DNA of 18,167 bases from Pontiella sp. Lineage in GTDB: Bacteria > Verrucomicrobiota > Kiritimatiellia > Kiritimatiellales > Pontiellaceae. The stretch is from contig JAOZKS010000015.1 in the NCBI GenBank assembly GCA_029935255.1, forward strand, positions 1 through 18,167. Reading direction: 5' to 3'. Below, piece after piece: positions 13,721 through 18,167 of the stretch (position 1 is the first letter of the stretch; every line of letters begins with the position of its first letter). The notes below the pieces were generated by a model that had not been told where the DNA came from, did not search any database, and saw nothing but the letters and a program-made list of their open reading frames with translations. Both the position numbers and the translations under genes were made by a program.

Positions 13721-14995
13721 ATGAGAAAAACACGTAAAAACAGCAGGACAAAGCACGCCAAGGGAGGATTCGACCCCATATCTTCCAGCAACGAATTTTA
13801 CACATCCAGCCCGACTGAACGCCCGCTGAACGATGATGGCAGGGGTTCCGAGTCCGGTCGCGGTCGCAAGACGGGCCGCCATCTGGCGGTTGCAGGGCGG
13901 GATGCGGACAAGATGGACCCCCGCGAAAAAATGGCGCTCATGGCAATCCTTAAATCGGTCAGTATGATCCTGTTGCTGGCGATTGCCTTTTTCATGCTTT
14001 GGAAGGGGATTGGCCTCTACGAGGAAAGTATTTTACTCGAGCATTCGAGAGGGGGCGCCACATCGCCGGTTTTGCAGGAAGTGGCCTTAATCGAGGATTT
14101 CGACATTCAGGATCAGGACTCGCGTGAAAAGTTTGCCGAGCGGGTAGCTCTGTGGCAGGAGGCCGATCGGTTGGTGCGCTCGGCGGATGCGCTGCTTCAG
14201 CGGAATATCTATGACCACGCGATTGAGCAGTGTCAGGATGCGCTACGGCTCGATCCTTCTCACAGCGGAGCGCTTGAGCGCCTTGGACGGCTCTATTATG
14301 CGAAGGAAGACTATGTTGAAGCGGTCAATGCCTACATTCGTCTGCTGAGCGTCGATCCTTCCAAACAGGAGATTCAGCAACGGTTGATTCAGGGGCTGGA
14401 TGCCTTGGGCGACCACGCCGCCGTGAAATACATGGCTGAATGGTATCTTGATCAGAATATGTTCGATGCCGACATTCAGCGCTATCTGGCCAACGCGCTC
14501 TTTGCTCAGGAAGATTTTGCGGCGGCAGCGGAATCCTACGGCCGCGTATTGCAGCAGAATTCCAAGGATGTAAATGCCCTGGAGCAACAGGCACTGTCCT
14601 ATATGCAGGTTCAGGAATACACCAAAGCACTGGTTTCCCTGGGCAAACTGCGTGAAATCAATTACCGCAACCAAGGCTACTATAAGCAGATTGCCGTTTG
14701 CAACGCGCAGCTTCAACAAGGCCCGGAAACGGTTCAGGCGCTGGGACGTGCCGTTCAGCTGTTTGGGGAAAAACTCGTCACAGGATGGATTCAGGATCCG
14801 CAGCTCGACCCCATACGCGACGACCGGGCATTTCAGGCGTTCATCGACCGTATTGCAGGTGAAGAAACCCGATTGTGGCTTGAAAAAATGGCGAAGAGCA
14901 TCGATGGGATGGATGAGCGGAAGGATCTCGGTCCCCAGTTAAAGATGCCCGGTTCCGAGCTTCAGGATTCCGAGTTGCTGAAGCTGAGGCGATAG
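13721..14995 (+). CDS. Membrane-anchored TPR-repeat protein
   Basis: This is a 424-residue protein. A basic, low-complexity N-terminus (1-70; RKTRKNSRTKHAKGG) is followed by one transmembrane helix at about 78-97 (KSVSMILLLAIAFFMLWKGI), so the remainder is probably periplasmic. Residues about 160-350 contain several tetratricopeptide repeats, for example YDHAIEQCQDALRLDPSHSG, YVEAVNAYIRLLSVDPSK and YTKALVSLGKLREINYRN. TPRs act as protein-protein scaffolds. ATG 13721 lacks a clear ribosome binding site; an in-frame TTG at 13691 would add ten residues. The glycosyltransferase gene begins 32 bases after the stop, so the two are probably co-transcribed. A role in envelope polysaccharide assembly is possible but unproven. 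Confidence 0.82.
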   Translation: MRKTRKNSRTKHAKGGFDPISSSNEFYTSSPTERPLNDDGRGSESGRGRKTGRHLAVAGRDADKMDPREKMALMAILKSVSMILLLAIAFFMLWKGIGLYEESILLEHSRGGATSPVLQEVALIEDFDIQDQDSREKFAERVALWQEADRLVRSADALLQRNIYDHAIEQCQDALRLDPSHSGALERLGRLYYAKEDYVEAVNAYIRLLSVDPSKQEIQQRLIQGLDALGDHAAVKYMAEWYLDQNMFDADIQRYLANALFAQEDFAAAAESYGRVLQQNSKDVNALEQQALSYMQVQEYTKALVSLGKLREINYRNQGYYKQIAVCNAQLQQGPETVQALGRAVQLFGEKLVTGWIQDPQLDPIRDDRAFQAFIDRIAGEETRLWLEKMAKSIDGMDERKDLGPQLKMPGSELQDSELLKLRR

Positions 14996-15027
14996 TTTTT
15001 ATTTCTGCTAGTACACTCGTTTAGATC

Positions 15028-16149
15028 ATGAATATTCTGTTCATATCGTATGCAGAGGTATCGTTGCGCGGCGGGAGCGTACGCGCGGCCGCCATGCTGC
15101 GTGCTTTGGCGGATGCCGGTCACCGTGTCGATCTCGTTGCGCCGCATACCGACCTGCCTGATCATCCGAATATCCGCGTGCTGGCGGGTGGCGATGACAA
15201 ATTGCTGCGCCGCGCCCAGTTGCGCAGGGAGTGCCTACGAACGGCCCGGCGCGTTTCCTACGATGCAATCCATGCCGTCGATCAGGCCGTTTTTTTCGCT
15301 GACGGGCTCAGTCGATGGAAGAAGATCCCGCTCGTCTACGATGCCTCCCGGCGCTTTACCGGCAAAGCAGGGATCGGGACTTCCGCCCTTTGGAAACTGT
15401 TCCCGAAGCAATATCTCTGGATGGAAACCCGGGCGCTTGATCGCGCTGTAATCATCTTTTCCCCGTGTTCCGCCCTGACGGCCGATCTCTATAGTCTCGA
15501 GAAGAATGCGATGATCGTGCAGCTTGAGGATATCCCCATTCAGCCGCTCTATGCCCGGCGGGAGATCGAAAAATCCACCTTGCTGGAATCATTCGGAAAG
15601 CGATCGGGATGGGTGATCGTATGCCGTATCCTTCCGGGAAGTATAGTCGGCTTTCGTAAACTGCTCATGGCGGCGCGCAAGGTGATCGATGCGGAACCCA
15701 ACACCTCCTTTTTCTTCAAGGGGGGCGCGCGCGAACAAGCCGAAAAAATGGCGGCCAGTCTTGATATCGCAGGCCACTGCGTCTTTCTTTCGAACAAAGA
15801 ACCCGAAACCTTTCTTTCAGCACTGGAAATTGCCGATGCCGTTCTGCTGGTTCCGCAAGAGAAAAGCCGTTATATCCATCCGCAGGTCTACACCCTTCTT
15901 CATGCCGGCGCGCCGTTGGTGACTCTTCACGAATCGGCCTATGACGAGGTTCTCTCCGAAAAAACCTCCATACCGGTGCTCCCCAGTTCGGAATCCATGG
16001 CCGAAGGACTTCTCCGCGTTATACAGGAACCGCTCTTCTCCCTCGCCGTTGCCACCGAAGGGCAGCAGCTCGTCGCCGACCGCTACACCTATTCCAGCTT
16101 CAAGCACAAGGTCAGGATGACGTACCACCAGCTTTTCAAGCCCGAGTAG
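15028..16149 (+). CDS. Glycosyltransferase, GT4-like (GT-B fold)
   Basis: This 373-residue cytoplasmic protein has two Rossmann-like halves. The N-terminal half begins MNILFISYAEVSLRGGSVRA and has the LRALADAGHRVDLVAP pattern of GT-B acceptor domains. The C-terminal half has GWVIVCRILPGSIVGFRKLL, NTSFFFKGGAREQAE and HPQVYTLLHAGAPLVTLHES, which corresponds to the nucleotide-sugar site of GT4 enzymes. The final SSESMAEGLLRVIQ helix is also typical. Donor and acceptor are unknown. The usual Glu-x7-Glu motif is not clearly preserved, so it may be divergent. No ribosome binding site precedes ATG 15028, perhaps because translation depends on the TPR gene just upstream. The ComEC gene follows after 113 bases. 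Confidence 0.8.
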   Translation: MNILFISYAEVSLRGGSVRAAAMLRALADAGHRVDLVAPHTDLPDHPNIRVLAGGDDKLLRRAQLRRECLRTARRVSYDAIHAVDQAVFFADGLSRWKKIPLVYDASRRFTGKAGIGTSALWKLFPKQYLWMETRALDRAVIIFSPCSALTADLYSLEKNAMIVQLEDIPIQPLYARREIEKSTLLESFGKRSGWVIVCRILPGSIVGFRKLLMAARKVIDAEPNTSFFFKGGAREQAEKMAASLDIAGHCVFLSNKEPETFLSALEIADAVLLVPQEKSRYIHPQVYTLLHAGAPLVTLHESAYDEVLSEKTSIPVLPSSESMAEGLLRVIQEPLFSLAVATEGQQLVADRYTYSSFKHKVRMTYHQLFKPE

Positions 16150-16236
16150 GGGTATTGCGCCCTCCAGCAACCAAAATTTCGAAAGGGTTTCGATGCGGGC
16201 ATCATACCGGTTCGAGAAAGATCTATTGAACTTGCA

Positions 16237-16257
16237 AAGAACGTTCGATACGTTCTT
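16237..16257 (+). repeat. Hairpin immediately before the ComEC start codon
   Basis: AAGAACG (16237-16243) pairs with CGTTCTT (16251-16257) around a seven-base loop, ending five bases before ATG 16263. It occupies the place of a ribosome binding site and could limit translation. It has no T-run and is not a usual terminator. Confidence 0.45.
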
Positions 16258-16262
16258 GGGAT

Positions 16263-17831
16263 ATGCAGATCGAATTGGAAACGTGTTTCATGCTCCGCCG
16301 CCCGCTCGTCGGTATGGCATTGAGTGTGGTGCTCGGAATGGCCGGAGCTTCCTTCGGCCTCTTTTCCTTTGAAGTCCTGCTGCGCGCAGCCCTCTTTTTT
16401 CTCCTGCTCAGCGGGCTGTTTTTTCGGTCAAAAAGCTCCACGGTTTGGATCTTCCTGAGCGTGGCACTGGTTTCCGCTTGCCGTTTCATGCTGGGGACTT
16501 CCGTGTTGTCCGAAGTGGAAATCAACCAGATGCAACCCAAACTGCCCATCGCCAATGTGGAGGTTATCGGGCGTGTGGCGGGCCCGCCCGCATACTATGC
16601 CTACCGTTCCGGAAAACTCGGCGCATGGACCTTTCCGCTCCGGTGTGAAGGAATGAAAACCTCCACGGGTTGGGTGCGAAAACGCGGCCGCATTCAGGTC
16701 CGCGTGTCGGGCGTTCCACCCGAAGCATCCTTCCGGCAGGGTGCGCGCATCCGCTTCTCCGGTGAACTGCGCCAGCGCGACTTTCCCCACGGCGATCCCA
16801 TCATGCTCGCTGTATCAGCGTCCAATGATTGGGAAATACTCTCCGCACCCTCCCGCCTATCACCCGTCATCTGGGGGCAGCGGCTACGGGAAAAGGCGGC
16901 GGTGCGCCTGTCGAAGGGGATCGAAGGTCATCCCTCCCAGCTCGCCGTCCTCAAGGCCCTGCTTCTGGGCTATCGCAAAGCCATTCCCCCCGAAATCCAC
17001 CAACAGTTCGTGCGTACGGGAACCATGCACATCTTCGCCATCTCCGGCCTGCACGTTGGAATTGTGGGCCTTTTCATCACCATCATACTAAAAAGTGTAG
17101 GCATCCCGCGCGACCGATGGGGGATTTGGCTCCTGCCGCTGCTGTTTTTCTACGTCATGGCCACCGGCATGAAATCCAGCGCACTGCGCGCCTTCACCAT
17201 GGCCGCCGTCTTCTTCCTGTCACCGATGCTTCGTCGTAAGCCCGATGTTCCCACCTCCATCGCATTCGCCGCCATCGTATTGCTGTTGATCCACCCCTTT
17301 GAAATTCTCTCCGTCGGATTCATCTTTTCCTTCACCGTCGTCAGCTTTCTCGTCATGGCCTTCGCCGTAGTGCCCGAGCGCATCCTCGTTCATGGCAAAG
17401 GCAGGATCCGCATCGTTTGGGCCTATATAACCTCGCTCATCATCACCTCAATCGCCGCCTTTATCGCATCCATCCCCCTGACCGCCCTGTTTTTCGGTTC
17501 ATTCTCCCCCATATCATTAATCGGTAATCTGGCCGTCGTTCCTCTCACCTTTTGTGTCGTGCTCTCCGGTTGGCTCTCCATCCTCATTCCCGCCGCCTCC
17601 GAAATCTTCAACCACGCCGCACTGGTCTTCATTAACGGACTGCTCGGCATCGTCGACGTATTGGCCAATCTTCCCGGCGCGCATGGGGAGGTGCATTCCA
17701 TCCCCCTCCTGGGCATCCTCTTCTGGTACATCGGCTGGATCCGCCTCCTCGTCCACGCCCGCACCCCGCAGCAACGCCTCACCGCCCTCTCGTTCGTTGC
17801 CTTGGCCATCGTTTGGGTGGTCGTGTTTTAA
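16263..17831 (+). CDS. ComEC/Rec2-type competence membrane protein, short form
   Basis: This is a 522-residue polytopic membrane protein. About residues 15-75 are hydrophobic spans. About 95-190 form the soluble DUF4131-like region (NVEVIGRVAGPP, RIQVRVSGV, IRFSGELRQRD). About 225-490 form the Competence domain, with the family hallmark MHIFAISGLHVGIVGLF at 255-271 and further spans such as FSFTVVSFLVMAFAVV. From family knowledge ComEC conducts single-stranded DNA into the cytoplasm during transformation. Full-length ComEC is usually 700-800 residues with a C-terminal beta-lactamase-like domain. This one stops after the membrane domain with a clean TAA, so it is a short form rather than a visible truncation. 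The start could also be ATG 16290 (MLRRPLVGMAL). No ribosome binding site is obvious for either. Confidence 0.88.
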   Translation: MQIELETCFMLRRPLVGMALSVVLGMAGASFGLFSFEVLLRAALFFLLLSGLFFRSKSSTVWIFLSVALVSACRFMLGTSVLSEVEINQMQPKLPIANVEVIGRVAGPPAYYAYRSGKLGAWTFPLRCEGMKTSTGWVRKRGRIQVRVSGVPPEASFRQGARIRFSGELRQRDFPHGDPIMLAVSASNDWEILSAPSRLSPVIWGQRLREKAAVRLSKGIEGHPSQLAVLKALLLGYRKAIPPEIHQQFVRTGTMHIFAISGLHVGIVGLFITIILKSVGIPRDRWGIWLLPLLFFYVMATGMKSSALRAFTMAAVFFLSPMLRRKPDVPTSIAFAAIVLLLIHPFEILSVGFIFSFTVVSFLVMAFAVVPERILVHGKGRIRIVWAYITSLIITSIAAFIASIPLTALFFGSFSPISLIGNLAVVPLTFCVVLSGWLSILIPAASEIFNHAALVFINGLLGIVDVLANLPGAHGEVHSIPLLGILFWYIGWIRLLVHARTPQQRLTALSFVALAIVWVVVF

Positions 17832-18167
17832 ATCGGATGAACAAACGAGCGGTAGGTGGGTCTTCATCACGAAGGTTGGAAGAGTACGAAGAAAAGTGAA
17901 CCACTCCCGTGGCCGCCTCTGACTCTTCTGCAAAAAACTTTTGCCAGCGCAGTTGCCGTTTTAATTATTAATCCGGCTGTTAAACTAGGGGGTCTGATTG
18001 AACCACAAAGGTGTAGCGTCGTTTCACCCCCGCAGGGGGAAAGCGACTTGTCGTGCAGGAAAAACGCTTGATCGCCTTCTTGGCTCTTCCGGGAATTTTG
18101 TGGCAGAAAATTTGCTTTGGATTGCTTGGCCATAAAACCCCCAGAAGAACCGCAATTAGCGTCCATT
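17832..18167. other. Gene-free tail with a possible dispersed repeat and a long hairpin
   Basis: No convincing gene occurs here. An imperfect hairpin at 18019-18046 has CCCCC (18027-18031) and GGGGG (18035-18039) around GCA, extended by TTT/AAA and TCG/CGA with small bulges. A frame on the minus strand covers the region but looks random: no signal, no domain and a low-complexity composition. The stretch from about 17990 to 18130 looks like a dispersed extragenic element of PVC genomes. This impression is from memory and untested. Confidence 0.35.

Noticed and set aside
16111..16127. A GGTCAGG followed by GTACC, resembling half of the shared promoter block
   Set aside because: It lies inside the glycosyltransferase coding sequence and lacks the GTTTTT and GTCAGAT blocks at the right spacing.
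16228..16257. GAAC/GTTC pairs suggesting a LexA-type SOS box before ComEC
   Set aside because: The spacing between GAAC and GTTC does not match the known four-base gap of Gram-positive-type boxes; a plain hairpin explains it better.
17867..18166. A 99-codon minus-strand frame at the right edge
   Set aside because: No domain, no ribosome binding site, odd composition, and it runs through the hairpin and the suspected repeat.

Overview
The window looks like a chromosomal segment from a polysaccharide-degrading bacterium of the PVC group, most likely Kiritimatiellota (Pontiella-like) or a close verrucomicrobial relative. This placement is inferred, not measured. It rests on an ECF sigma factor of the Rhodopirellula/Verrucomicrobium type paired with a FecR-LamG membrane protein, a PEP-CTERM protein, a secreted beta-helix protein, two family S1 sulfatases, and secreted proteins with Asp-rich (TSP3-like) C-terminal repeats.

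Layout. Positions 1-221 hold the severed 5' end of a second ECF sigma gene, followed by debris that may come from an insertion sequence. A Tat-exported GH128-like glycoside hydrolase follows (222-1034). Next come a sigma factor (1179-1691) and its directly abutting FecR-LamG partner (1692-3407). Three exported proteins follow on the same strand: a two-Fn3 multidomain protein (3581-5854), a PEP-CTERM protein (5941-6633) and a right-handed beta-helix protein (6753-9257). Two sulfatases, overlapping by one base, end the block (9445-12446), which closes at a strong bidirectional terminator (12481-12510).

Beyond the terminator the content is housekeeping-like: a 2[4Fe-4S] ferredoxin (minus) divergent from a Fur-family regulator (plus), a small Cys-rich membrane protein (minus), a membrane-anchored TPR protein, a GT4-like glycosyltransferase, a short ComEC/Rec2 protein, and a gene-free tail that may carry a dispersed repeat.

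How it may work together. I read 222-12446 as a substrate-responsive polysaccharide-degradation locus. The FecR-LamG protein would sense sugar polymer outside the membrane and control the sigma factor. The sulfatases would desulfate the glycan, while the beta-helix protein and the GH128-like enzyme would act on or bind the chain. The best sequence support for a regulatory link is a gapped block (GTTTTT, GTCAGAT, GGTCAGG, ACCT, in the same order and nearly the same spacing) found upstream of both the sigma gene (1122-1155) and the first exported gene (3462-3494), and noticed in no other intergenic region. The three exported proteins also share modules: a jelly-roll-like domain in two of them and a C-terminal tail in two of them. 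No sulfatase-maturating enzyme, SusCD pair, RNA gene or CRISPR array was seen.
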